A DNA stretch of 64,000 nt, taken from NCBI RefSeq assembly GCF_000701265.1, contig NZ_JNIA01000022.1, forward strand, positions 186,001 through 250,000, given 5' to 3'. A program made the position numbers and the translations under genes. This DNA is from Legionella wadsworthii DSM 21896 = ATCC 33877. GTDB lineage: Bacteria; Pseudomonadota; Gammaproteobacteria; Legionellales; Legionellaceae. The notes under the pieces are model-generated. The model was given only the letters and a program-made list of their open reading frames with translations. It was not told where the DNA came from and did no database searches. Positions 9,701 through 17,996 of this stretch are shown here, one piece after another (the first letter of the stretch is position 1; every line of letters starts with the position of its first letter).

Positions 9701-10000
9701 CCAATGGATCATCGTAGGAGGATAAAAAGGAACGGCGATAACTTTAGCGTACAAGCAACCAAAAAACACAGAGATAAAATCAAGTCCAGGAGGATAAATA
9801 ATTAATGCGCGATCTTGAGCTGATGCCACTTTTTGAAGGACAAAAGCTAATTTTTTTGCCTGTTCGGATAAACTCCGGTACGAGAGCTTCTTATTTTCTT
9901 TTGCTGTTCTGTCAATTAGTGTATAGAGTGGGAAATCTGGATTGTTCTCTGCTTTGTTTTCCAATAAGTCGATCAAACTTGTGTAACTACTCGCGCCCAT
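6794..10000 (-). CDS. Fatty acyl-AMP ligase / acyl carrier / thioester reductase fusion
   Basis: This 1068-residue protein has three domains. Residues 1-570 form a fatty acyl-AMP ligase with YTSGSTGKPKG (169-179), YGLAEST (322-328), YLRTGDLG (432-439) and a C-terminal Lys in TTSGKIQR. Residues 585-655 form a carrier domain whose phosphopantetheine site is Ser615 (FAMDSVTL). Residues 690-1068 form an NAD(P)-dependent thioester reductase with TGATGFLG (695-702). By family logic it activates a fatty acid as acyl-AMP, loads it on its own carrier and releases it reductively as aldehyde or alcohol. No other polyketide or peptide synthetase gene is nearby, so it may act alone. It needs a phosphopantetheinyl transferase encoded elsewhere. 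Confidence 0.85.
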   Translation of the reverse strand: MGASSYTSLIDLLENKAENNPDFPLYTLIDRTAKENKKLSYRSLSEQAKKLAFVLQKVASAQDRALIIYPPGLDFISVFFGCLYAKVIAVPFYPPTMIHWSEKFYYILQNSGASVVLTTKELMVQIKKRIKDHPDCEKIKFIITEDWINEDTIATPSFFTEKEIAFLQYTSGSTGKPKGVMINHGNLLHNLIEIEKANGISEEDISVSWLPHYHDMGLIGGILLPLLSNIPAKLMSPLTFLQRPAIWLETMTLYRATATVAPNFAYDLCVSHITEEEKKGLDLSSLQCAMSGSEPIRQSTVARFIRRFASCGFSPQAFYPCYGLAESTLMVTGGKRFQGISHRCLDKEALNQGKAVYCESALSEGTNIINCGQPIHGCHLVIVNPDTLQECADKEIGEIWIAGHSVAQGYWQLPQETQQTFHARIANSNLSYLRTGDLGYLDNGSLYVTGRLKEMIIIRGRNYYPHDLEDAIHRCHPQLIEHGCAIFSLEEEDGESLICLQEINKMVQKSEFEEITKTIRNNLLRSYGIHADVVVLVSRKSVPKTTSGKIQRLLCKEKYLGGELEPLFEEKILKNQAVNYLNGHFDIVQILQSILNEEVNDLDKEKRLSEFAMDSVTLGELHHVLSTTYIKDLSLDFLLGDPSLNDIINLHAGNIATQKRLNSPAVDLNAEFHHYKNITPYTLSVPKPPKRILLTGATGFLGAYLLKELFTQTNWQITCLVQANSSAEAKKRIIDNMKNYDLWMPFYSDRINTVLGNLEKNHLGLAKQEWYYLADTVDLILHGAAVLNFVSSYHQLAASNVFGTKQLLDLAAYRKLKALHYVSTIGYFLSADLADDRIIQEKTELTPEEGIYGGYNQTKWLAERLVLNARNYNIPTVVYRPSLITGESNNGYWNKEDVTCRIIKGCIELGARPKLDVAFNFVSVNYVAKAIITCVLKKAYETNTYHLLNPQKVHIDQLFQWIQEKGFVLKDVAYPDWIRMVKKNRLFTASHPFSPLRPFFTEKVTKKNSLFDLYLFNNKATIDGAMTQKQLQEYGIHCETIDGKIFEKYLNYLIHCGYLNKTAEEALT

Positions 10001-10148
10001 ACAACCCCCTAAAGCTAAGATAATTGCGTCCTGAAATACATAAAGAAGGAAAAACAGCTCTCATTAGCCTCAATTATTATGGATATTTATTTGAAATGTA
10101 CAGCAATCTCAGACAAACTAAAAAGGAAAAAGTCTGTAGGAAAACTGG

Positions 10149-10523
10149 ATGAGACAACTTATAACCAAAGCGTATCTTAAAATTAAAGAAGCCACTGGTT
10201 ATTCATTGCATGGATTAAAAGCGGCTGCTCAAGATGAATTTGCATTTCGCCTTGAATTAATTGCTGGGATCATTGCTTTGCCGCTTAGTTTTTTCATAGG
10301 AAAAACTTACTTTGAGTGTGCATTGTTGATCAGTTCTTTACTCGTAGTCTTTATTGTTGAGCTGCTCAATTCGGCGGTAGAAACCACATTGAATCGAATT
10401 GATAAATCCTGGAATCCTTTAACTAAAAAAGCCAAGGATTTAGGATCTGCTGCTGTTTTTATTGCAATTATTAATGCATTAGTCATTTGGATACTTCTGA
10501 TTGTCTCTCGCTTTCATGCATGA
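10149..10523 (+). CDS. dgkA: Diacylglycerol kinase, prokaryotic type
   Basis: The 124-residue integral membrane protein matches DgkA in length and layout: an amphipathic N-terminus, three hydrophobic segments (about 36-52, 55-72, 98-118) and the signature ELLNSAVETTLNRID (71-85), which holds catalytic Glu78 and conserved Asn74. It phosphorylates diacylglycerol at the inner membrane and so recycles the diacylglycerol released during envelope glycan modification. It is divergent from the acyl-AMP ligase gene and lies upstream of a polyprenyl-phosphate glycosyltransferase. Confidence 0.95.
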   Translation: MRQLITKAYLKIKEATGYSLHGLKAAAQDEFAFRLELIAGIIALPLSFFIGKTYFECALLISSLLVVFIVELLNSAVETTLNRIDKSWNPLTKKAKDLGSAAVFIAIINALVIWILLIVSRFHA

Positions 10524-10634
10524 GATGCATCAAGGAGACATCCTCTTTTTTAAAAAAAAACAAAATATACTTACGGTAATGGTCAAATTACGGTAAAATA
10601 TGCACTTTAGAGCAGCATTTTTTTCTACTTAAAT

Positions 10635-11594
10635 ATGTCCAAATCACTCACGCCTATCAAACGCATCTCGTGCATTGTCCCTGTCTACAATGAAGAAGCA
10701 GGCATTGCTGAGTTCGTTGCTGCATTAACGGAAACATTAAAAAAACTTGGCTATGCTTATGAAATATTAATTGTCGATGATGGAAGCCATGACAATACAC
10801 CAGTCATTATCCAACAATTACGTGTTCAATTCGCCCTCCGTTGCATTCGCTTTAGTCGAAATTTTGGAAAGGAAAATGCAATTAGTGCTGGATTGGATCA
10901 TGCTCAAGGTGATGCAGTGATTCTGTTAGATGCCGATTTCCAACATCCATTAGAACTTTTAAGCCAATTTATTGCCCAATGGGAAGCAGGTTATGATATG
11001 GTTTATGCAGTTCGGCAAAACCGAGCCAATGAATCCTGGTTAAAAAGGACCTGTGCCAAAGCATTTTATCAACTTACCTCAAGAATAAATCGAATCAATA
11101 TTCCGCCCAATGCTGGGGATTTCAGGCTTTTAGATCGTAAAATTGTCAAAGCGCTGCAAAAATTACCCGAAAGAAATCGTTTTATGAAAGGGTTGTACAG
11201 TTGGGTTGGATTTAAACAGATTGCAATCCCTTTTGAAGTACAGCCCCGAAAAACAGGCAATTCCCAATGGAATTTTTACTCTCTGTTAGACTTGGCCATT
11301 ACAGGAATTACCTCATTTACTGCTTTTCCATTACGAATGATAGCGATTGGGGGAATTGGCGTCGCCACTTTAGCCATCCTCTATGGCCTTTGGATAATCC
11401 TCAGTACTTTAATTTTTGGTATAGAAACTCCAGGTTGGGCAACGATAGTCACTACCATTTCCTTTTTTGGCGGGTTGCAGCTCTTTGCCTTGGGCGTCGT
11501 AGGAGAATATATAGGTCGCGTCTTTGATGAGGTCAAACATAGGCCTCACTATGTGATTGACGAGGAATCCAGTTTTGACGACTACCCAACTTAA
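10635..11594 (+). CDS. Family 2 polyprenyl-phosphate glycosyltransferase (GtrB/ArnC-like)
   Basis: The 319-residue protein begins with a GT-A nucleotide-binding fold: SCIVPVYNEEAG (12-23), VDDGSHDNT (47-55) and the DXD-type DADFQHP near residue 98. Two membrane segments lie at about 230-255 and 265-290, as in GtrB, ArnC and dolichol-phosphate-mannose synthases. It should transfer a sugar from a nucleotide donor to a polyprenyl phosphate on the cytoplasmic face. Its 3' end overlaps the next gene, a GtrA-type candidate flippase, supporting a coupled pair that delivers sugars for surface glycan decoration. The sugar is not determinable. Confidence 0.9.
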   Translation: MSKSLTPIKRISCIVPVYNEEAGIAEFVAALTETLKKLGYAYEILIVDDGSHDNTPVIIQQLRVQFALRCIRFSRNFGKENAISAGLDHAQGDAVILLDADFQHPLELLSQFIAQWEAGYDMVYAVRQNRANESWLKRTCAKAFYQLTSRINRINIPPNAGDFRLLDRKIVKALQKLPERNRFMKGLYSWVGFKQIAIPFEVQPRKTGNSQWNFYSLLDLAITGITSFTAFPLRMIAIGGIGVATLAILYGLWIILSTLIFGIETPGWATIVTTISFFGGLQLFALGVVGEYIGRVFDEVKHRPHYVIDEESSFDDYPT

Positions 11595-11967
11595 ATTTAA
11601 ATACAGAATCCTTTATTTTTTGGGTATAGGCGGGTTTGCGGCACTCATACATCTGTTTACTGTATACAACCTAGTCAATTACCTGCAGGTACAAGCACTG
11701 ATAGCGAATGTTTTTGCTTTTTTAATTGCCTTTAATGTCAGCTTTTTAGGTCACAAATATTTTACTTTCTCACGACTAAATAATGAAAAAATTTTGAGTT
11801 TGCCTCATTTTTTCCTTGTAGCCGCTTCGGCTGGAATCATCAATGAAACTCTTTATTTTTTGTTGCTCCAATTTACCCAATTACATTACCTGCTTGCTTT
11901 GTTTCTTGTTTTAGGGATCGTTTCTGTCTATAGCTTTATTATTTCGAGATATTGGGCTTGCCGCTAA
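11557..11967 (+). CDS. GtrA-family membrane protein, probable polyprenyl-phosphate-sugar flippase
   Basis: The 136-residue protein has four hydrophobic segments and the family features YFLGIGGFAALIH, a conserved polar FLGHKYFTF before helix 3, and a short basic C-terminus. GtrA proteins are thought to flip the lipid-linked sugar made by their GtrB partner. The start overlaps the upstream glycosyltransferase by 38 bases, which implies translational coupling. The exact start is uncertain; later in-frame codons exist but would cut into the first helix. Confidence 0.85.
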   Translation: MTRNPVLTTTQLKFKYRILYFLGIGGFAALIHLFTVYNLVNYLQVQALIANVFAFLIAFNVSFLGHKYFTFSRLNNEKILSLPHFFLVAASAGIINETLYFLLLQFTQLHYLLALFLVLGIVSVYSFIISRYWACR

Positions 11968-11995
11968 TTGTATATCCCTCATTAGGAGTAAAAGC

Positions 11996-12301
11996 TCAAG
12001 CAACTTCTACCGGTTCCCTTATGACGAGGTTATCACCCGCCATTTCCTTTACTTTAGCCATGACGGTATTTACTTTTTCCACTGTATCAATAAATTGAAT
12101 GAGCAAGGGGAGTTTGCTCCCTATATCCACCAGGGAAGTAGAGACTACCGGTTTGTCTTTCGTATATCCGGCAACCCCGCGCAATACTGTCCCTCCTGCA
12201 ATTCCACTTGCATCCAACATGCTTAATATCTCAAGATGCAAAGGACGATGTTGCCATTTGTCTGCTTCATTAATGTAAATAGAAACTTTGATATGATCCA
12301 T
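11996..12301 (-). CDS. DUF190-family protein, partner of the fluoride channel
   Basis: The 101-residue soluble protein has the DUF190 pattern: a basic N-terminal strand, HLEILSMLDASGIAGGTVLRGVAG split across residues 22-45, then a second ferredoxin-like half ending in VREPVEV-like residues. DUF190 genes often sit beside crcB, as here, with only three bases between the crcB stop and this start. A PII-like fold and a role linked to the channel are suggested by the family. No direct function is known. Confidence 0.85.
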   Translation of the reverse strand: MDHIKVSIYINEADKWQHRPLHLEILSMLDASGIAGGTVLRGVAGYTKDKPVVSTSLVDIGSKLPLLIQFIDTVEKVNTVMAKVKEMAGDNLVIREPVEVA

Positions 12302-12304
12302 AAT

Positions 12305-12679
12305 TTAGATTGTCCGTGCGAGCACGATACCCGCAATAACTGCTAACAGTGAAAAAAGATTATTGCAGATAAAATTTAGGGCAGCAAGTCCATAATCACT
12401 TTGCTCGACAAGCATATACGTTTCATAAGTAAAACTGGAAAAGGTGGTATAAGCACCGCAAAATCCAATGGCAACAAAAGAGCGCCACCTTGGATCAACC
12501 TCAACCCGCTCCATTGTCCAGGCAAGAAAAAAACCAAGGATAAAGCTTCCGGTTAGATTCACTATGAATGTACCATAAGGAATGTCTGCAGATAAAAATT
12601 TATTTGAAAAACGGCCTACGAGATAACGTAAATTGGCACCAATGATCGCCCCAAAAGATATCCAAAAAAAGTCATTCAA
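12305..12679 (-). CDS. crcB: Fluoride channel CrcB/Fluc
   Basis: The 124-residue four-helix membrane protein carries the Fluc signatures GTFIVNLTGSFILG (36-49, with the pore Asn41) and GFCGAYTTFSSF (72-83, with the phenylalanine-box residues). It exports fluoride by dual-topology dimers in the inner membrane. The DUF190 gene follows directly and is probably co-transcribed. The leader of about 80 bases contains GCGATGG, but I could not fold a fluoride riboswitch from it. Confidence 0.93.
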   Translation of the reverse strand: MNDFFWISFGAIIGANLRYLVGRFSNKFLSADIPYGTFIVNLTGSFILGFFLAWTMERVEVDPRWRSFVAIGFCGAYTTFSSFTYETYMLVEQSDYGLAALNFICNNLFSLLAVIAGIVLARTI

Positions 12680-12761
12680 GAGTTTTGTCCTTTTTATTCA
12701 AACTGGTCACCATCGCTAAAAGATAATACATAAAAAAAATAATTCAGTAAAATTTAAAATT

Positions 12762-13595
12762 TTACCCTGGATAATCCTCTTGATCTTGAAACCATCGTAT
12801 CTGACATTCTTGGCTGTCTTTCAAAAAATTATCACTGGACAAGTAATTTAATTCTTTAATGCGTGCATGGGCAATGGGATCACTGTTGTTTGAGCTTTCA
12901 CCTGGGTGACACATGATTAATGTATTCTCTTGAGCCAAGCTCATCCATTGTCTGAATAATTCTCTATAATTTGTATTGGGTGCAAAATCATAAATACCGG
13001 AAAAAAAACGATTATGCTTGATGCCTCGCTGGATAAGTTGCTTTAATAATGCCTTACCTCCTGTAATACATAAAATATTGGCTTTAAATCGAAACTGCGG
13101 CAAAGTAATGGAGGGCCAGGTGGAACGAATGGCAGCTCCGGAATTTTTTAATTTTTGGGCATATAAATCTAAAATGACTTTTCGTATTACTGGAAATTGA
13201 TGAATGTGTTGATGTCCGTCAATAAAATCAGGCAGTTGCTCCATGGTCTTTGTAAATTGTTCCAGCTGGGCTAAAAATTCCCAGGCAATAAAGGACAATT
13301 TAATCGATCTCATATGGGTTTTAACCAATAATTCTTGCAAGGAAAAACAGCCTTTTTCTGGAATCGAAATAAAATGTCCCTCCGTCAAATTAAAATGCAA
13401 ACCTATTTTAATGTGTTTACTTTTTTTGAATGAGAGAAGTTCCTGGGAGTAGTGAATAAACCCTGGCATATTCACCATGCAGCTTACTGCAGATAAGCGT
13501 CCCATACGAACCAATTTCAAAATACCTTCCGAAACACCAGAATTCAAGCCGAAATCATCTGCACACAACATTATGGTTTTTGAATCCATCTCCAT
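12762..13595 (-). CDS. YdjC/ChbG-HpnK-type carbohydrate deacetylase
   Basis: The 277-residue protein has the YdjC fold motifs: MLCADDFG (9-16), GLHFNLTEG, DGHQHIHQFP and MCHPGE. Asp14 and the histidines of the last motifs bind the catalytic metal in this family. Members remove N-acetyl groups from chitooligosaccharides or from hopanoid- or lipid-linked sugars. The nearby gtrB/gtrA pair hints at a lipid-linked glycan substrate, but it is on the other strand, so this is only suggestive. A second Met at codon 3 is an alternative start. Confidence 0.85.
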   Translation of the reverse strand: MEMDSKTIMLCADDFGLNSGVSEGILKLVRMGRLSAVSCMVNMPGFIHYSQELLSFKKSKHIKIGLHFNLTEGHFISIPEKGCFSLQELLVKTHMRSIKLSFIAWEFLAQLEQFTKTMEQLPDFIDGHQHIHQFPVIRKVILDLYAQKLKNSGAAIRSTWPSITLPQFRFKANILCITGGKALLKQLIQRGIKHNRFFSGIYDFAPNTNYRELFRQWMSLAQENTLIMCHPGESSNNSDPIAHARIKELNYLSSDNFLKDSQECQIRWFQDQEDYPG

Positions 13596-13683
13596 GATAC
13601 GCCCATACTTTTAAAAAAAACTATGATATATCATTTTATTTAAAAATATAGACTTGAATAAAATTACAAATTGGCTCTTGGAT

Positions 13684-14580
13684 TTAGGCAGCCTCAGACT
13701 GCACTTTTACTGGAAAATAACGAGCCCCCAATACATTGATGCACAAACCACCAATCACCAAAAGACCGGCAGCCAGCTTCCATAATTGAAATGGTTCACC
13801 TAAAACGATCACGGAACTTAGAATGGCAACAATTGGGACGAGAAGCGTAAAAGGCGCAATCATCCCCACTGGATATCGCGCCATAAGCCAGTTCCAAACC
13901 CCATAACCCACCCATGTAGATATAAATACAATATAAAATAAGGAACCAATACCCCGCCAGCTGATATGCTCATAGGTATAAACAAAATTTGAAGCCCCTT
14001 CAAAAAACCATGCGAAAAGGAACATAGGAATACAGGCAACAAAACTTCCCCAGGCAATGATCGCCATCATGTTGCTGCTGCTGCCTTTAATTTTTTTGGT
14101 AATGAGGTTCCCAAATCCCCAGGTGGCTGCAGCTGCAAGAATGAATAAAAAGCCCAGTAAAGAGATGTCACTATCGAAATGCATCGCCACGACTCCGATA
14201 CCCACAGCAGCAACGAGCGCACCTAAAATTTGACCTATGTTCGGTTGTTCTCCCAAGAAAGCAACAGCGAAAAACATGCTGAAAAACACTTGGGTCTGCA
14301 TCAGCAACGATGCCATTCCTGCCGGCATGCCTAAGCTCATGCCTAGGAACAGGAAAGCAAATTGCAAAGCGAACATAATAAAACCGTAAAGGACAATCAT
14401 CCGAAAAGATGCTTGTGGAATCTTAATAAAAAATATCGCGGGAATACTTGCAAATAAAAAGCGTAAGGCACAGAGTAACAGAGGAGAAATTTCTTCAAGT
14501 CCAAAAGAAACAAAAAGAAAATTTATTCCCCAAACAACAACCACCAAAAGAGCCAATAAAAGATGTGGAATAGGCATCAT
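13684..14580 (-). CDS. EamA-family (DMT superfamily) exporter
   Basis: About ten hydrophobic segments fill this protein of about 298 residues, arranged as two repeated EamA halves. The first half begins VWGINFLFV and the second AAAATWGFGNLITKK, both classic EamA starts. The frame is open from 14601, but GGAG lies five bases before an ATG at 14580, so I choose that start. Relatives export amino acids or metabolites such as O-acetylserine and cysteine. The substrate is unknown. It is divergent from rdgB. Confidence 0.85.
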   Translation of the reverse strand: MMPIPHLLLALLVVVVWGINFLFVSFGLEEISPLLLCALRFLFASIPAIFFIKIPQASFRMIVLYGFIMFALQFAFLFLGMSLGMPAGMASLLMQTQVFFSMFFAVAFLGEQPNIGQILGALVAAVGIGVVAMHFDSDISLLGFLFILAAAATWGFGNLITKKIKGSSSNMMAIIAWGSFVACIPMFLFAWFFEGASNFVYTYEHISWRGIGSLFYIVFISTWVGYGVWNWLMARYPVGMIAPFTLLVPIVAILSSVIVLGEPFQLWKLAAGLLVIGGLCINVLGARYFPVKVQSEAA

Positions 14581-14886
14581 CAGTGCTCCAGCCAAAAACA
14601 ATATTTTAGCTGAAGTACTGTAATAAAGCTAATTATTAAGTTTATATTTTATACAAATTAATGTTCAAAAATAGTAAATATTGCTTCCTGCTAAAACGGT
14701 ATATTTGTCGGTAGGTATAAGGATAATAATTGGAACATGGAATATGTAGGGCAATTTTCTTTTAATCACAATGAATTTATAATCTGAGTTGTTCCTACAG
14801 ATTAATAGAAAGGGAGAACTCTAATCTGTCAATTGATGAATCCCTGGATTCCTCGAGAATATAAATATGCTTTTGAGAATTTAATA

Positions 14887-15471
14887 ATGAAAGAAATTAT
14901 TCTTGCCACAAGCAATGCAGGTAAAATTAAAGAATTAAGCGATTTGTTAGCGCCTATTGAATGTATTCCCCAATCGGGCTTAGGGATTTCTGATGCCGAA
15001 GAAAATGGATATAGTTTTATTGAGAATGCGCTCATTAAAGCACGTCATGCCAGCTTACATTCAAAAAGGCCTGCATTAGCGGATGATTCAGGATTAGTCG
15101 TTCCCGCTTTAAATGGGGAGCCGGGGATCTATTCTGCTCGATACGCTGGAAAGAATGCAACAGATGCCGAGAACATCCAACTTTTACTTGAAAAAATGTC
15201 GGGGGTACCCTATGACCAACGAGAAGCTTGGTTTTATTGCGCCATTGCCTTAGTCAAACATGCAACGGATCCTATGCCCATAATCGCAACCGGAATGTGT
15301 CATGGAATCATTCATTCGCAATCTTTAGGAGAAGGCGGGTTCGGTTATGACCCTATTTTTTATATTCCTGAATTTGAATGCACGGTCGCCCAATTACCTG
15401 CTAAAATTAAAAATAATATCAGTCACCGCGCACAAGCCCTAAAGCAACTGCGAGATTTAATTAAGAATTGA
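14887..15471 (+). CDS. rdgB: dITP/XTP pyrophosphatase
   Basis: Starting at ATG 14887 the product has 194 residues and begins [17 protein letters not shown], the canonical Ham1/RdgB N-terminus. Other signatures are [29 protein letters not shown] and [11 protein letters not shown]. It hydrolyses non-canonical purine triphosphates and so cleans the nucleotide pool. The frame extends 18 codons upstream to 14833, but those residues precede the family start and were dropped. One base separates it from the next gene, so the two are co-translated. Confidence 0.95.
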   Translation: MKEIILATSNAGKIKELSDLLAPIECIPQSGLGISDAEENGYSFIENALIKARHASLHSKRPALADDSGLVVPALNGEPGIYSARYAGKNATDAENIQLLLEKMSGVPYDQREAWFYCAIALVKHATDPMPIIATGMCHGIIHSQSLGEGGFGYDPIFYIPEFECTVAQLPAKIKNNISHRAQALKQLRDLIKN

Positions 15472-15472
15472 C

Positions 15473-17170
15473 ATGGATACCGATGCACTTTTTGCGCAAG
15501 CATATAAATTTCAACATGAAGGTCAATTGCCACAGGCAATTAGCCTTTATGAACAAATTTTAGCTCAAGAACCACAGCACTTAAATACTCTGCATTTTTT
15601 GGGACTGACCTATGCTCAATTAGGCGATATGGATAATGCCATTCTTTATCTTTTACAAGCACTTTCATTAAACCCAAATAATGCAGGGTTGCTGAACAAC
15701 CTTGCGAATGCCTATAAAAAATCACATCAATTGGATAAAGCGATTGAATATTATCATCAAGCCATCAATCTGGAACCAGAATATGCCCAAGCCCATAATA
15801 ATCTGGCGACGGTGTATGCATTGCAAAATAATTATCCGCAGGCATTATTACACTATAAACAGGCCGTTCATGCTGAACCCGACTTTAGTGCCGCACATTT
15901 TAATTTAGGATTATTATTACTGCAAAACAATCAGTTAGAGGCTGCTAAAGTCCAATTCAATAATGTGATTTCGTTAAATCCTTTTCATACCGATGCATTA
16001 TTTTATCTTGGTGTATTGCATTTGGAAAAAAATGCACTTGCCGAAGCTGAAGAAGCATTTCAAAATGTTCTTGAGCAAGATAGCAAACAAATAGAAGCAC
16101 TTTCAAATCTTGGGGTGATTGCTTTAAAAAGACAACAAAATCAATTGGCAATCGATTATTTCAGTAAAGCTCTCGCTTTAGACAATGAGAATATCGAAGC
16201 GCGAAATAATTTAGCTGCTACATTCATGCATCATGACCGGTTTGAAAATGCACTGATGCATTATGATGTGTTGCTTAAAAAAGAGCCGAATAATATTGAA
16301 TATTTATATAATTCCGGTGTTGCCCAAATGGCTCTGGGACATTTAAACGAAGCGATTTGTCTTTTTGACCATATTTTGAATCTCGAAAGCACTCATGGGT
16401 CCACATTAAACAATTTAGCAGCTATTTATCTTAAAATGGAGCAACGAGAGAAGGCAAAAGAATACCTTGAGCGCGCATTAACCATGAACCCCAAAGATAC
16501 CATTAGCGCCCATATGCTACATGCCCTCACTGGAGACGAATCAGCTGCAACCACTCCTGAATATGCACATAATTTGTTTAATAATTATGCCCTGTATTAT
16601 GACAGTCACATGAAAGGAACACTTCAATATTCAATTCCACAACATATTGCACGTGTCATCCATCAATTGGAATTACCAGTTAATACCCACACATTGGATT
16701 TAGGGTGTGGAACCGGCCTTACCGGCATTGTGCTGCGTGAGGTAAGCCAACATTTAACCGGGGTAGACATCTCAGGAAAAATGCTGGCGCAGGCAAAAGA
16801 AAAAGACATCTATAATAATTTAGTAGAATCGGAAATCGCTCAATTTCTTCAGCATAATAAAGCGTTGTACCATCTCATCATTGCAGCTGATGTCTTACCC
16901 TATTTTGGTGAGTTAGATTCATTATTTCCTGCCATTCATCAACATTTAAAACCGCAGGGCTACTTCATCTTTACCACTGAAATTTGTGAAACTTATCCCT
17001 GGTCACTTGAATCGAGCGCTCGTTTCAGCCATCACCCTGATTACATCAAAAAATTAGCAGAACAAAGCCATTTTCAATTGATATCCTGTGAAAAAATCCC
17101 GGCGCGAATACAAAACGAACGCCCCCTGGATGTCATCATTTATATTCTGACCCCTGAATCGCTGCAATAA
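15473..17170 (+). CDS. TPR-repeat protein fused to a SAM methyltransferase domain
   Basis: Residues 3-340 of this 565-residue protein consist of about ten tetratricopeptide repeats with 34-residue spacing (for example AGLLNNLANAYKKSHQLDKA). Residues 365-565 form a class I methyltransferase with DLGCGTG (409-415), VDISGKMLAQAKEK and a motif II-like LIIAADVLPYFGEL. TPR regions usually hold protein partners, so the enzyme may methylate a protein or a bound substrate. Bacterial proteins of this build are common but poorly characterised. The start lies one base after the rdgB stop. The target is unknown. Confidence 0.85.
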   Translation: MDTDALFAQAYKFQHEGQLPQAISLYEQILAQEPQHLNTLHFLGLTYAQLGDMDNAILYLLQALSLNPNNAGLLNNLANAYKKSHQLDKAIEYYHQAINLEPEYAQAHNNLATVYALQNNYPQALLHYKQAVHAEPDFSAAHFNLGLLLLQNNQLEAAKVQFNNVISLNPFHTDALFYLGVLHLEKNALAEAEEAFQNVLEQDSKQIEALSNLGVIALKRQQNQLAIDYFSKALALDNENIEARNNLAATFMHHDRFENALMHYDVLLKKEPNNIEYLYNSGVAQMALGHLNEAICLFDHILNLESTHGSTLNNLAAIYLKMEQREKAKEYLERALTMNPKDTISAHMLHALTGDESAATTPEYAHNLFNNYALYYDSHMKGTLQYSIPQHIARVIHQLELPVNTHTLDLGCGTGLTGIVLREVSQHLTGVDISGKMLAQAKEKDIYNNLVESEIAQFLQHNKALYHLIIAADVLPYFGELDSLFPAIHQHLKPQGYFIFTTEICETYPWSLESSARFSHHPDYIKKLAEQSHFQLISCEKIPARIQNERPLDVIIYILTPESLQ

Positions 17171-17231
17171 ACCCACCTAGCATTTTATCATTCATCTCGG
17201 GATAAATTTGGGTATTAATATAGGCTCAACC

Positions 17232-17262
17232 TGGATACCGCGAACAAGTCGCGGTACGTAGG
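17232..17262 (+). repeat. Left terminal inverted repeat with internal hairpin
   Basis: The repeat begins TGGATACCGCG and ends TACGTAGG. CCGCGA (17238-17243) and TCGCGG (17249-17254) form a six-pair stem with a five-base loop, as in bacterial REP sequences. It matches the reverse complement of the right end. Confidence 0.75.
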
Positions 17263-17289
17263 CAAAAGATGATGCGTCAGACATTTCTT

Positions 17290-17996
17290 CCTTACGTGCA
17301 AGCCCTCTTGACAGCTTACATGAGTTTTTCTTCAGCACAGGCAAGTGTCCTGACCGCTCGTATGAGTTTACTTCACCACAGGCAAATGTCCTGGCCGCTC
17401 GTGAGTTTTAGTTTGCCACAGGCAAATGTTCCGGCCGCTCGTATGAGTTTTACTTCGCCACAAGCAAGTGTCCCGGCCGCTCATATGAGTTTTACTTCAC
17501 CACAAGCAAGTGTCCTGGCCGCTCGTGAGTTTTAGTCCGCCCGCATGCAAGTGTCCTGGCCGCCCGTATGAGTTTTACCTCACCACAAGCAAGTGTCCTG
17601 GCCGCTCGTGAGTTTTAGTCCGCCCGCATGCAAGGGTCGTGACCGCTCGTATGAGTTTTACTTCAACACAGGCAAATGTCCTGGCCGCTCGTGAGTTTTA
17701 GTCCGCCCGCATGCAAAGGTCGTGACCGCTCGCATGAGTTTTACCTCACCACAGGCAAGTATCCCGGCCGCTCGTGAGTTTTAGTCCGCCCGCATGCAAG
17801 GGTCGTGACCGCTCGTATGAGTTTTACTTCACCACAAGCAAGTGTCCCGGCCGCTCGTATGAGTTTTACTTCAGCACAAGCAAATGTCCTGGCCGCTCGT
17901 ATGAGTTTTACTTCACCACAGGCAAGTGTCCTTGCCGCTCGTTAATTTTAGTTCGCCCGCATGCAAGGGTTGTGACCACTCGTGAGTTTTAGTTCT
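17290..17996. repeat. Tandem array of 17 units of 41-42 bp, two alternating types
   Basis: Each unit has a core (T/G)GAGTTTTA preceded by CCGCTCGT. Type A units (42 bp) continue CTTCACCACAGGCAAGTG. Type B units (41 bp) continue GTCCGCCCGCATGCAAGG and contain an in-frame TAG. Cores start near 17319, 17361, 17401, 17443, 17485, 17525, 17567, 17608, 17651, 17692, 17734, 17775, 17817, 17859, 17901, 17941 and 17983. From about 17485 to 17817 the types alternate A-B, giving a higher-order period of about 83 bp. Type A alone would read as a 14-residue repeat, but the 41-bp units break the frame, so coding is unlikely. Confidence 0.85.

Noticed and set aside
12680-12761. Possible fluoride riboswitch upstream of crcB (GCGATGGTG on the minus strand near 12700)
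   Set aside because: Only the first few bases resemble the crcB motif. I could not pair the first stem or form the pseudoknot, and the remaining distance to the ATG is too short.
17269-17992. Two small repeat-containing frames (88 and 72 codons) in the tandem array
   Set aside because: They exist only because 42-bp units keep a frame; 41-bp units break it and carry stops. No ribosome sites or family match.
17290-17996. CRISPR array
   Set aside because: Units are contiguous with no unique spacers, and no cas gene is nearby.
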